From ZC4RG30 sp046347045 (GTDB lineage: Bacteria; Pseudomonadota; Gammaproteobacteria; Steroidobacterales; Steroidobacteraceae), in contig JAXMGX010000014.1 in the NCBI GenBank assembly GCA_046347045.1, positions 74,406-138,405 on the forward strand: a stretch of DNA of 64,000 nt, given 5' to 3'. Made by a program: the position numbers and the translations under genes. Each line of letters begins with the position of its first letter. Position 1 is the first letter of the stretch. Under the pieces are notes generated by a model that was not told the DNA's origin, ran no database searches, and saw only the letters and a list, made by a program, of their open reading frames with translations. This document shows positions 51,535-59,715 of the stretch, piece by piece.

Positions 51535-51858
51535 CTAGGCCGTCTTCTTGGTCGCTTCGTCGATGACCTGCTTCAGCTCGCCGCTCTGCAGCATCTGCAT
51601 GGCGATGTCGCAGCCGCCGATGAGCTCGCCATTCACGTAGAGCTGTGGATACGTGGGCCAGTTCGAGAAGCGCTTGAGCTCATCGCGCAGCTCGAGGTCG
51701 TCGAAAATGTTGACCGCGTGAAACGGCGCACCCACATGCTTCAGCACGGCAACGGTCTGCGCCGAGAATCCGCACTGGGGAAAATCCGGCGTGCCTTTCA
51801 TGAACAGCACCACCGGCTGGGCGGCCAGATGCTGCTTGATGCGTTCGGTGACTTCCAT
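51535..51858 (-). CDS. grxD: Monothiol glutaredoxin (Grx4 type)
   Basis: 107 residues with the CGFS active site in FPQCGFSAQTVAVL near residue 29, the glutathione-binding WPTYPQLYVNGELIGGCDI segment, and VVLFMKGTPDFP. Monothiol glutaredoxins of this class bind a GSH-ligated [2Fe-2S] cluster as homodimers or with BolA and take part in iron-sulfur trafficking. ATG at 51858 follows an AAGGAG ribosome-binding site on the minus strand. It lies 17 bp downstream of the BON lipoprotein gene, possibly in the same transcript. Confidence 0.97.
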   Translation of the reverse strand: MEVTERIKQHLAAQPVVLFMKGTPDFPQCGFSAQTVAVLKHVGAPFHAVNIFDDLELRDELKRFSNWPTYPQLYVNGELIGGCDIAMQMLQSGELKQVIDEATKKTA

Positions 51859-51875
51859 GGGGGCTCCTTGAGTGT

Positions 51876-52220
51876 CTAGCCCTTCACGGCCAGTTCGTTG
51901 CGCACGGACTTCACGCTCCTGACCTTGCGCGCCAGCTTCTCGGCCGTGGCCCGCTGTGCAGCGCTCGTCACGTCACCCTTGAGAGTGACATTGCCGTTGT
52001 AGGTATCGACATTGATCGACAGGGAGCGGATGCCGGGTTCGCCGATGAGGCGGGCCTTCACATCCGCGGTGATGGCCGCGTCTGCCGCGATGCGGTCGGC
52101 CGAGCGCTCGTCCTTGCCGGCGTAGTAACCGCCGGCGGCGGCACCGCCCACCACTGCGGCAACGCAGCCGCCAAGGGCCAGGGGAGCGAGCAACAGACCG
52201 GCTAAGGCAGTGCGTTTCAT
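51876..52220 (-). CDS. BON-domain lipoprotein
   Basis: 114 residues. A lipoprotein signal peptide ends in a lipobox LALGGC (Cys near residue 19). A Gly/Ala-rich stretch (VAAVVGGAAAGGYYAGKDERS) follows, then one BON domain (about 40-114: DAAITADVKARLIGEPGI, VTLKGDVTSAAQRATAEKLA, VKSVRNELAV). BON lipoproteins (for example DolP/OsmY-like) bind phospholipid and are linked to envelope integrity. ATG at 52220 gives the proper signal peptide; the longer in-frame start at 52256 is not needed and would place the promoter inside the gene. Confidence 0.92.
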   Translation of the reverse strand: MKRTALAGLLLAPLALGGCVAAVVGGAAAGGYYAGKDERSADRIAADAAITADVKARLIGEPGIRSLSINVDTYNGNVTLKGDVTSAAQRATAEKLARKVRSVKSVRNELAVKG

Positions 52221-52227
52221 AAATTGA

Positions 52228-52256
52228 ATTATGGGGTGTGCTGCCCTATTCTTCAA
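52228..52256 (-). promoter_or_regulatory. Sigma70 promoter of the BON lipoprotein gene
   Basis: On the minus strand TTGAAG (52256 to 52251), a 17-bp spacer and CATAAT (52233 to 52228). Only seven bases separate the -10 from the ATG at 52220, so the transcript is expected to begin at or next to the initiation codon. No Shine-Dalgarno sequence is present. Confidence 0.55.
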
Positions 52257-52287
52257 ACGCCTTAAAAATCAGGGGAGACAAAGGCCT

Positions 52288-52884
52288 ATGAACCCGCTCA
52301 ACACCGTCAAGGGCGCCATCACCACCGGCGTGATCATTGCCGTGATCATCATCGCCAGCCTCAACACCGGCGCCTTCAACGAGCTGGGCCTGGCCCGCTG
52401 GCTGCACATCCTGTCCGGCATCACTTGGATCGGCCTCCTGTACTACTTCAACCTGGTGCAGATCCCCGCCATGGCCGTGGCCGGAGCCGACAAGGGCGGC
52501 CCGGGCGGCGCGGGCATCAACAAGTACATTGCGCCCCGCGCGCTGTTCTGGTTCCGGTGGGGCGCCGTGGCCACCTGGCTCACCGGCGCCTGGTATCTGG
52601 CCCGCTTCGGCAAGTTCGCCGCGGCCTTCACGCTGGGTGGTTTCGGTGCAGACCGCTATGGCCTGGTCATCGGCATCGGCGCCTGGCTGGGCACCATCAT
52701 GCTGTTCAATGTCTGGGTGCTGATCTGGCCGAACCAGAAGAAGATACTGGGCATCGTGGCCGCCAGCGACGAAGAGAAGGCCAAGGCGCGCAAGACCGCC
52801 ATGCTGGCCTCGCGCACCAACTTCGTGCTGTCGATCCCGATGCTGCTGTGCATGGGCTCGGCATTCCACGGACTGCCATTCTGA
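52288..52884 (+). CDS. PuuD-like membrane protein (urate oxidase N-terminal domain only)
   Basis: 198 residues with about five membrane helices. The pattern WLHILSGITWIGLLYYFNLVQIPAM (with His in H-I-x-x-G-I-T-W-I-G), FWFRWGAVATWLTGAWYL, IGAWLGTIMLFNVWVLIWPNQKKILG and ASRTNFVLSIPMLLCMGS is that of the Urate_ox_N domain of membrane urate hydroxylase PuuD. Full PuuD is about 400 residues and adds a C-terminal cytochrome c domain, which is absent, so urate oxidation is doubtful. The conserved His and Trp residues remain. AGGGGAG precedes ATG 52288. It ends in a 4-bp overlap with nadC. Confidence 0.85.
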   Translation: MNPLNTVKGAITTGVIIAVIIIASLNTGAFNELGLARWLHILSGITWIGLLYYFNLVQIPAMAVAGADKGGPGGAGINKYIAPRALFWFRWGAVATWLTGAWYLARFGKFAAAFTLGGFGADRYGLVIGIGAWLGTIMLFNVWVLIWPNQKKILGIVAASDEEKAKARKTAMLASRTNFVLSIPMLLCMGSAFHGLPF

Positions 52885-53744
52885 GCACGAGCGCCACTGG
52901 CGGGCCCCTGCCGTCTGATCTGTCCGAGCAGGTTGCCAGGGCACTGGCCGAGGACATCGGCACGGGTGATGTCACCGCGGCGCTGATCCCGGCCGCCACG
53001 ATGGCGCGGGCCACGCTGATCACGCGCGAGAAAATGGTGCTCTGCGGTTCGGCGTGGCTGGAAGAAACCTTCCGCCAGATCGATGCGCGCGTGTCGGTGC
53101 AGTGGCGCGCACACGAGGGCGAGCTGGTCGGCGCCAATGCCACGCTGTGCGAGCTGGCCGGCCCGGCCCGCGCCATCCTCACCGGCGAGCGCTGCGCCCT
53201 GAACTTCCTGCAGACGCTGTCGGGCACCGCCACGGTGACGCGCCGCTACACACAGGCCGTCGCCGGCACGCGCTGCCGCATTCTCGACACGCGCAAGACG
53301 GTGCCGGGTCTGCGGCTGGCGCAGAAATATGCCGTGCGCTGCGGTGGCGGCTTCAATCATCGCCTCGGCCTGTACGACCGCCTGCTCATCAAGGAAAACC
53401 ACATCGTCGCCGCGGGTTCCATTCCCGCCGCCATCGCCACCGCACGGCGCAACAGCCCGGGCGTGGAAGTCGAAGTGGAAGTCGAGACGCTGGATGAGTT
53501 CAGCGTCGCGCTGGCCGAGTCACCCGACTACATCATGCTCGACGAATTCAGCCTCGATGACCTGCGCACCGCGGTGAAGCGGCGCGACGCAGCGGGCAGC
53601 AAGTCCCTGCTCGAGGCTTCCGGTGGCGTGGATCTCGACACGCTGGCGATCATCGCCTCCACCGGCGTGGACTTCGTGTCCATCGGTTCGCTCACCAAGC
53701 ATGTGCGGGCGATAGACCTGTCGCTGCGCTTCCAGGCGCTGTAG
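52881..53744 (+). CDS. nadC: Nicotinate-nucleotide pyrophosphorylase (quinolinate phosphoribosyltransferase)
   Basis: 287 residues if CTG at 52881 is the start. It converts quinolinate and PRPP to nicotinate mononucleotide in NAD synthesis. The match is strong throughout: ALAEDIGTGDVTAALIP, GERCALNFLQTLSGTAT, LDTRKTVPGLRLAQKYAVRCGGGFNHRLGLYD, LIKENHI, VEVEVETLDEF and VDFVSIGSLTKH. There is no ATG, GTG or TTG between an in-frame GTG at 52848 (inside the upstream gene, giving 298 residues) and the conserved region. CTG at 52881 gives a CTGA overlap like many other junctions here, so I prefer it, with the GTG as alternative. Confidence 0.93.
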   Translation: MSTSATGGPLPSDLSEQVARALAEDIGTGDVTAALIPAATMARATLITREKMVLCGSAWLEETFRQIDARVSVQWRAHEGELVGANATLCELAGPARAILTGERCALNFLQTLSGTATVTRRYTQAVAGTRCRILDTRKTVPGLRLAQKYAVRCGGGFNHRLGLYDRLLIKENHIVAAGSIPAAIATARRNSPGVEVEVEVETLDEFSVALAESPDYIMLDEFSLDDLRTAVKRRDAAGSKSLLEASGGVDLDTLAIIASTGVDFVSIGSLTKHVRAIDLSLRFQAL

Positions 53745-53803
53745 CAGCGACCCCGGAACTGAGTTCAACGACCGGGCACGACCGGCGGGCGCGGAGCTGC
53801 TCG

Positions 53804-56479
53804 TCACCCTGGAGCGGGAGTCTTGGACAGCCGGCTGGGCTGGGCAATCCCGTACCCCTGCGCATAGTCCACGCCCAGACTGGCCAGCGTATCGATGATC
53901 TCCTGGTTCTCGGCGAACTCGGCGATGACCAGCTTGCCCGTCAGGTGCCCGATCTCGTTGATTGAGCGCACCATCTCGCGATCGATGGGATCGGTGAGGA
54001 TGCCGCGCACGAAGCTGCCGTCGATCTTCAGGTAATCCACCGGGAAATGCTTCAGGTAACCGAACGATGACAGCCCGGTGCCGAAATCATCCAGCGAGAA
54101 CTTGCAGCCCAGCTCCTTCAGCGACTTGATGAAGCGGTTGGCCTGCGAGAAGCTCGCCACCGCCGCCGTCTCGGTGATCTCGAAGCAGATCTTCGTCGCA
54201 TCGAGGCCGCTCTTCTGGAACTGCTCGATGACGAAGGGCAGGAACTTGTCGTCGCCCAGGCTCTGGCCGGAAAGATTGATGGCGCACATCAGCAGCCGCT
54301 CGCGCTCGTCGGCCTCGGACACCAGCCAGCGCAGCGTGTTCTCCAGCACCCAGCGGTCGATGGCCGGCGTGATGTTGTAGCGCTCCGCCGCCGCGATGAA
54401 ATGATCGGGCGAGATGATCTTGCCCGCCTCGTCGCGCATGCGCACCAGGATCTCGTAGTGCTCGCCCTCTTCCTTGGCCTGCAGCGGCATGATGGGCATG
54501 CGGTACAGCTCGAAACGGCCCTCGTCGAGCGCGGCGCTGATGCGCGCGGCCCACTGCGTTTCGCGGCGGCGGCGCATCAGCTCGATGTCGTTCTCGGCGA
54601 AGCTGTGCACGCGGTTGCGGCCCTGCTCCTTGGCGGCCGCGCAGGCGCCCTCGGCGGCCGACAGGATGGAGGCCACGTCGTCGTTTTCGGAAGTGATCGG
54701 CACCACGCCCACGCTCGCCGAGAGCTTGAAGACGCGCTCTTCCCATTCGAAGCGGAAGTTCTTCACCGTCTCGCGCAGCACCTCGGCGATGCGCAGCGCG
54801 TCATCCAGCGTGCTGCTCTCGAGCAGCACGCCGTACTCATCGCCGCCCAGCCGCGACAGCGTGTCGCGCCAGCGGATCTTGGCCTTCAGCAGCGCGCCGA
54901 TCTGGCCCAGCAGCGTGTCGCCCGCGGCATGGCCGCAGGAGTCGTTGATCATCTTGAACTGGTCGATGTCCAGGTGGCACAGCGCGTACGAGCCTTCCTG
55001 TGCCCGGGCGCTCTTCAGGCAGCGCTCGATGCGGCTCTCGAATTCGCGGCGGTTCACGAGGCCCGTGAGCGGGTCGTGGCTGGCGTGGTAGGAGAGCTTG
55101 CGGTTCAGCTCGCGGCTCTCGCTGACGTCGTGGAACACCAGCACGGCGCCGCAGACGTGTCCGCCGCCGTCGCGGATGGGCGCGGCAGTGCTCTCCACGT
55201 ACAGCTCGTTGCCGTCGCGGCGGATCATCAGCACCGGCCGCGTGGACTTCATCGGCCGCGCGCGGCGGATGGAGCCGGTGAGCGGGTTTTCCAGCGGCTC
55301 GCAGGTTTCCTCGTGGAAGGCGCGGAACACCTCGTCGATGTTGCGGCCCATGGCGTCTTCCAGGCGCCAGCCCGTGAGCGTCTCGGCCACGGGGTTGATG
55401 TAGTCGATCACCGAGTCCGCATCGGTGGTGATGACGCCGTCGCCGATGGCCTGCAGCGTGATCTGCGCGGCTTCCTTCTCGCGGAACAGCGCCTCTTCGT
55501 AGAGCTTGCGTTCGGTGATGTCCAGTTCCACGCCCAGCAGCCGCTGCAGGCGCCCCTGCTTGTCGATGCGGCCCTTGGCGCGGCTGATCACCCAGCGGTA
55601 CTCGCCATTGCGGTGGCGCATGCGGTGCACGCTCTCGAACAGCGGCACCGCGCCCGACACGTGCTTGAACATGGCGTCCTGCACGCGCGAGAGGTCATCC
55701 GGATGCACCATGCCGCGCCAGTCGACGATCTCGGTGGGGCCGATGTCTTCGTAGCCCATCATCGCCTTCCAGCGCGGCGACAGGTACAGCTCGTTGGAAT
55801 CGAAATCGAAGTCCCACAGGCCGTCGTTGGAGGCTGCGTCGATGAGCGCGTTGCGTTCGTCCATCTCCGCGAGGCGCGTGGACATTGCCAGCCGGTCGAG
55901 ACCGGTGGCGAGGCTGGTGCCGATGAGCTTCAGCAGCAGCTGGTAGTTCACGTCCCAGGCGCCGCGCTCGAGCGTGCGCGCCACGCCCAGCACGCCGGCG
56001 GGCCGCCGATTCATGTGCAGCGCCACCAGCAGCACCGACGAGAATCCCAGCGCGGCGAGGCGGCCGGCTTCGGCCGGATCTTCGCGTGCCGGCACGCCCG
56101 TGTCGCGGTATTCGGTGAGGCGCAGGTGTTCGAAACGGGACGCCAGGAAGGGGAAGGAACCGAGCGGTTCGCCCGACAGCCCGCGCGCACCCGGCAACAC
56201 GCCATCAGCGCCCGTCACCGTGACGCGGGAGAATCCCTCGCCCTGCTCATCCAGATAGGCCACGAAGGCCGTGTCGGCGCCTGTGGCGCGACGCAGGGTT
56301 TCAAGGCTCCCCAGCACCACTGCATCGGCGGTCTGCGGCACCAGGTTCTGCAGGTCCACCGCAGCCTTGGTGCAGTCCATGTCGAGGCCCAGACCCATGC
56401 CGGGACGCCCCGCCGCCAACGGACTGAAAACATCCGATGCGGTGACGTCTGACGGTGAAACCGGTCGGGTTGAGGACAT
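53804..56479 (-). CDS. GAF-PAS-PAS-GGDEF-EAL cyclic-di-GMP signalling protein
   Basis: 891 residues, no membrane helix. A GAF-like domain (about 45-195), two PAS/PAC domains (about 205-330 and 335-450), GGDEF (about 455-620) and EAL (about 640-885). The GGDEF active site reads RLGGDEYG near 543, with an intact I-site RWRD five residues before it. The EAL domain has EIL in place of EAL but keeps the other catalytic positions: AINLSGQSL (Asn), CFEITETA (Glu), SLDDFGTG (Asp-Asp), YLKIDGSFV (Lys), IAEFAEN (Glu) and QGYGIAQP (Gln). Both cyclase and phosphodiesterase activity are therefore possible. The two PAS domains may sense redox or small ligands. Confidence 0.95.
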   Translation of the reverse strand: MSSTRPVSPSDVTASDVFSPLAAGRPGMGLGLDMDCTKAAVDLQNLVPQTADAVVLGSLETLRRATGADTAFVAYLDEQGEGFSRVTVTGADGVLPGARGLSGEPLGSFPFLASRFEHLRLTEYRDTGVPAREDPAEAGRLAALGFSSVLLVALHMNRRPAGVLGVARTLERGAWDVNYQLLLKLIGTSLATGLDRLAMSTRLAEMDERNALIDAASNDGLWDFDFDSNELYLSPRWKAMMGYEDIGPTEIVDWRGMVHPDDLSRVQDAMFKHVSGAVPLFESVHRMRHRNGEYRWVISRAKGRIDKQGRLQRLLGVELDITERKLYEEALFREKEAAQITLQAIGDGVITTDADSVIDYINPVAETLTGWRLEDAMGRNIDEVFRAFHEETCEPLENPLTGSIRRARPMKSTRPVLMIRRDGNELYVESTAAPIRDGGGHVCGAVLVFHDVSESRELNRKLSYHASHDPLTGLVNRREFESRIERCLKSARAQEGSYALCHLDIDQFKMINDSCGHAAGDTLLGQIGALLKAKIRWRDTLSRLGGDEYGVLLESSTLDDALRIAEVLRETVKNFRFEWEERVFKLSASVGVVPITSENDDVASILSAAEGACAAAKEQGRNRVHSFAENDIELMRRRRETQWAARISAALDEGRFELYRMPIMPLQAKEEGEHYEILVRMRDEAGKIISPDHFIAAAERYNITPAIDRWVLENTLRWLVSEADERERLLMCAINLSGQSLGDDKFLPFVIEQFQKSGLDATKICFEITETAAVASFSQANRFIKSLKELGCKFSLDDFGTGLSSFGYLKHFPVDYLKIDGSFVRGILTDPIDREMVRSINEIGHLTGKLVIAEFAENQEIIDTLASLGVDYAQGYGIAQPSRLSKTPAPG

Positions 56480-56563
56480 TTCCCGATACTTTCCCTAAGT
56501 TGGCAGCCATGTTGCCGTTTTGACCATTTCACGGCCGCGACCTGCAACACAGTTCACTTAAGG

Positions 56564-56583
56564 CCGGATTCTGTCACATCCGG
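56564..56583 (-). terminator. Candidate terminator after the glycosyltransferase operon
   Basis: CCGGAT and ATCCGG form a 6-bp stem with an 8-nt loop, beginning 18 nt past the GT2 stop on the minus strand, followed by CCTTAAGT. The T content is modest, so an intrinsic terminator is plausible but not strong. The remainder of the 122-bp gap (56480-56601) presumably holds the promoter of the c-di-GMP gene. Confidence 0.4.
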
Positions 56584-56601
56584 TAAGGAAAGCGATACAA
56601 C

Positions 56602-57603
56602 TTATTGCTGTAGCTTGGATTTATCGGTGCGGGCCACCACCGACCCGGTGTCGCCCGCCACCTTCTCGATGATGAAGCGCGGGCGCCGCTTCACTTCCAT
56701 GTACACCTTTGCCACGTACTCCCCCACCACGCCCAGGCACAGCAGCTGCACGCCGCCCAGCGCATAGATGGGCAGCGTGGTCGAGGCCCAGCCGGGCACG
56801 GAATGATCGGTGAACAGCCGGACGCCGAGCACCCACAGCGCCACGAAGGTCGACAGCACGAACAGCAGCGCGCCGCCGGCGGCGATCAGCCGCAGCGGCA
56901 CCGCGCTGAACGAGGTGATGCCGTCGAGGCCCAGCCCCACCATGCGGCGCAGCGGATACTTGGTTTCACCGGCCAGCCGCAGCTTGCGGTCGTAGAACAC
57001 CTGCGCCGAAGGGTAGCCAAGCTGCGGCACCAGTCCGCGCAGGAACAGGTTGGTTTCCGGAAACTCGGCCAGCGCCTCGAGCGCGGCCCGACCCAGAAGG
57101 CGGTACTCGGCGTGGTCGGGAACTACGTCCACGCCCAGCAGGCGCAGCATGGCGTAGTAGCGCCGCGCCGACCAGCGCTTGAAGAAGGAATCCTGCACGC
57201 GGCTGCGACGCACGCCGTACACCACCTCGTTGCCAGCCTGCCAGGCCGACACCATCTCGTCGATGACGGCAATGTCGTCCTGCAGGTCGGCATCCAGCGA
57301 GATCACGGCATCGCCATCGGCGTTCATCAGGCCCGCGAGCAGTGCGTTCTGGTGGCCGCGATTGCGCGACAGCTTCAATCCCACGACGCGCGCATCGGCC
57401 GCGGCCAGCGACTCGATGACGGCCCAGGTGCCATCGCGGCTGCCGTCATCCACCAGGTACAGATTGCTGCCTTCGGCCACGCGACCACGCGCCACCAGAT
57501 CGGCGAGCACCTGCAGCACCTGCGCTGCCGATGCGGCCAGCCCCTCCTGCTCGTTGTAGCAGGGCATGACGATGGACAGCCGGCCGGGAGTGCGCATGCT
57601 CAT
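56602..57603 (-). CDS. Family 2 glycosyltransferase (GtrB/DPM1-like, polyprenyl-phosphate glycosyltransferase)
   Basis: 333 residues. GT-A fold N-terminal domain: LSIVMPCYNEQEGL, LVDDGSRDGTWAVIE, VGLKLSRNRGHQNALLAGL and the DxD-type SLDADLQDD. Two C-terminal membrane helices (LIAAGGALLFVLSTFVALWVLG and LGGVQLLCLGVVGEYVAKVY) are typical of bactoprenol-phosphate glucosyltransferases (GtrB, ArnC-like). The Y-V-A-K-V-Y-x-E-x-K-x-R-P tail is also a family mark. It would charge undecaprenyl phosphate with a sugar. ATG at 57603 overlaps the gtrA stop (ATGA). Confidence 0.92.
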   Translation of the reverse strand: MSMRTPGRLSIVMPCYNEQEGLAASAAQVLQVLADLVARGRVAEGSNLYLVDDGSRDGTWAVIESLAAADARVVGLKLSRNRGHQNALLAGLMNADGDAVISLDADLQDDIAVIDEMVSAWQAGNEVVYGVRRSRVQDSFFKRWSARRYYAMLRLLGVDVVPDHAEYRLLGRAALEALAEFPETNLFLRGLVPQLGYPSAQVFYDRKLRLAGETKYPLRRMVGLGLDGITSFSAVPLRLIAAGGALLFVLSTFVALWVLGVRLFTDHSVPGWASTTLPIYALGGVQLLCLGVVGEYVAKVYMEVKRRPRFIIEKVAGDTGSVVARTDKSKLQQ

Positions 57604-57992
57604 CCCGGCCGCCGGGCGAAGGTGAAGTGGCGGTGACCGGCGAAATTCCACGTCAGCGTCACCATGGTGGTTACAACCTGAGAAGGCACATAGTGCCAGC
57701 CAAGATAACCGTGCAGCAGGCGCATGCCCAGCGCATTCAGCGCCACGCCCACTGCCAGCACGAGGGCGAAGCGACCCAGCGCCACGCCATGCGCGACATC
57801 GCTTTGCCAGGTGAAACGCCGGTTCAGCAGGTAGTTCGTGCCCGCGCTGGCGAGGAAGCCCACGGTGGATGCCACCGTGGCATCCACTGCCAGCAGTTCC
57901 ACACCGGCCACCAGCACCACGTACTGCAGCAGCGTGCAGAACCCGCCCACCAGCAGGAAGCGCAGCAGTTCACGGTGCATAGTGGAAGACAT
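57600..57992 (-). CDS. GtrA-family flippase-like membrane protein
   Basis: 130 residues with four membrane helices. LLRFLLVGGFCTLLQYVVLV at the N-terminus, SAGTNYLLNRRFTW in the middle and TLTWNFAGHRHFTF at the end are the GtrA signatures. GtrA is proposed to flip polyprenyl-phosphate-linked sugars across the inner membrane. ATG at 57992 or at 57980 are possible starts; both overlap the 3' end of the preceding PMT-family gene. It sits between GtrB-like and PMT-like genes, which together make a complete glycosylation route. Confidence 0.88.
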   Translation of the reverse strand: MSSTMHRELLRFLLVGGFCTLLQYVVLVAGVELLAVDATVASTVGFLASAGTNYLLNRRFTWQSDVAHGVALGRFALVLAVGVALNALGMRLLHGYLGWHYVPSQVVTTMVTLTWNFAGHRHFTFARRPG

Positions 57993-59715
57993 GCGTGGCA
58001 TCGCCCTGGCGCGCGCAATCGGCATCAGGCGCCCCAGTCACCAGGAACCAGTCGCCGCGGCTGGAGTCGCCGATCTTCCTCGCCTGCGCGGTGGCGAAAC
58101 AGGGCTTGAGCTCGTGTTCGGAAACCAGCAACTGCCGCGATGCATCCGCGGCCAGCCAGGCTGCGGCATCGTGGCTTTCCGCCGCGCCCTCGCGGAAACG
58201 ACGATGACCGAAGTTCACCGTCGGACGCTTCAGATGCCAGAGGAAATGCTCGTGGTAGGCCAGGAGGCCCAACTCGCGGCCGGGAGCGGCGCTGGCCTCG
58301 ACCTTCGCGATGAAATCGCGCGCCGAACGCGCGCCGTCGATGGCGGGAAACACCCACCAGCCCGCCACCTGCCAGCCGACCAGCAGCAGACCAGCCAGCG
58401 CCAGCGGGGCGCCACGCAGCCGCAACACTGCCAGCAGCACCAGACCCGCACCGCCGATTGCCAGCAATGGCGCGAATCCCGAAATGCCGCCCGCTTCCAG
58501 CAGCCGCGCGCCGCGCGCCACGTTCACCTGCGACAGGTAGATGTAGCCGCCAATGCAAAGCAATGTCACCAGCGCGGTGAATCCCGCCAGCGTCCGCTGC
58601 ACGGAAATCCTGCGCCACAGCCCGGGCAGCAGGTATCCCATGGGCAGCACCAGCATCGGCAGCGCGGAGAGGATGTACAGGTCGCGCTTGCCGCGGCTGA
58701 CGGTGAAGAACAGCAGGTACACCGCCGCGAAGCCCAGCGGCAGCAGCACGCGCGCATCGCGCAGGCGCAGAGCCGCCCACCAGCGCGGCAGCAGCCAGGG
58801 CAGCAGCAGCACCGCCGGCAGCCACAGCGTGGCCATCACCTGCAGGTAGTACCAGGCCGGACGATAGTGATGCCAGGGGTCCACATAGCGGCCGAAGGTC
58901 TGCACGAACACCAGTTCGTGGAAGTAGTCGCGCACGCCCGGATCGCGCTGCGCCAGCAACCACACCGGCAGCAGCCATGCCGCCACCACGGCTGCCCAGG
59001 CGATGCCGGCGAGCAACCACGCGGGCCAGGGTCGTTGCCATCGCACGCCGGGCCACTTGCTCCACACGGCGTACAGCCAGGGCAGCAGCACCATGAACGA
59101 GAAGAAGCCCACCACCTTGCTGAGCGTGCCGAGTCCGGCAGCGATGCCGGCACCTATGGCCCAGCGCCATCCGCCGCCCAGCAGCAGCTGGCGCAGCAGG
59201 CAGTACAGCGACAGCGTGGTGAAGAACACCAGCAGCGCATCGAGCTGCGCGCGCCGCGCCTGCAGCGTGAACTGCACCGTGAACAGCAGCACCAGCGCAG
59301 CGTTGAAGCCGGCTTCCTTGTTCCACAGCCGGCGGCCCAGGTCATACACCAGCAGCAGCGTGCCGATGCCGGCCAGCAGCGACGGCAGCAGGAACCCCAC
59401 ACGATACGAGCCGGTGATCCAGTACGCCACGGCCTGCAGCCAGAACAGCAACGGCGGCTTGTCCTGGAAGTAGTCGCCGCCCACCATGGGGATGAGCCAG
59501 TTGCCGTGACGAAGCATGTCGCGCGCGATCAGCGAATACACCGGCTCGTCGGCAGGCCAGGGATCGCGGAGTCCGAGGCCGGCACCGAACACCAGCAGCG
59601 CGAGACCGATGACCACCCAGGGTGCACGCTCGAGGAGCGCGGCGTACCAGCCGTTGATCCCCGCGTGGTTCATGCCGGCATCGCTCAGGCCGGCCTCGTG
59701 GCTGCCTGCGTTCAT
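57970..59715 (-). CDS. PMT/ArnT-family membrane glycosyltransferase
   Basis: 581 residues, with about 12 membrane helices followed by a roughly 120-residue periplasmic C-terminal domain. The N-terminal loop GLRDPWPADEPVYSLIARDML contains the D-E-x-x-Y motif of GT39/GT83 enzymes (protein mannosyltransferase, ArnT), and FQDKPPLLFWLQAVAY is the next conserved block. Such enzymes transfer sugars from polyprenyl phosphate to lipid A, proteins or other acceptors. ATG at 59715 overlaps the stop of the DUF374 gene (ATGA). It probably uses the donor made by the GT2 and flipped by the GtrA protein encoded downstream. Confidence 0.9.
   Translation of the reverse strand: MNAGSHEAGLSDAGMNHAGINGWYAALLERAPWVVIGLALLVFGAGLGLRDPWPADEPVYSLIARDMLRHGNWLIPMVGGDYFQDKPPLLFWLQAVAYWITGSYRVGFLLPSLLAGIGTLLLVYDLGRRLWNKEAGFNAALVLLFTVQFTLQARRAQLDALLVFFTTLSLYCLLRQLLLGGGWRWAIGAGIAAGLGTLSKVVGFFSFMVLLPWLYAVWSKWPGVRWQRPWPAWLLAGIAWAAVVAAWLLPVWLLAQRDPGVRDYFHELVFVQTFGRYVDPWHHYRPAWYYLQVMATLWLPAVLLLPWLLPRWWAALRLRDARVLLPLGFAAVYLLFFTVSRGKRDLYILSALPMLVLPMGYLLPGLWRRISVQRTLAGFTALVTLLCIGGYIYLSQVNVARGARLLEAGGISGFAPLLAIGGAGLVLLAVLRLRGAPLALAGLLLVGWQVAGWWVFPAIDGARSARDFIAKVEASAAPGRELGLLAYHEHFLWHLKRPTVNFGHRRFREGAAESHDAAAWLAADASRQLLVSEHELKPCFATAQARKIGDSSRGDWFLVTGAPDADCARQGDATHVFHYAP

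Noticed and set aside
54401..56452. 683-codon plus-strand open reading opposite the GGDEF-EAL gene
   Set aside because: Antisense artefact. The composition is His/Ala/Gln-rich with no motif, while the opposite strand encodes a complete five-domain protein.
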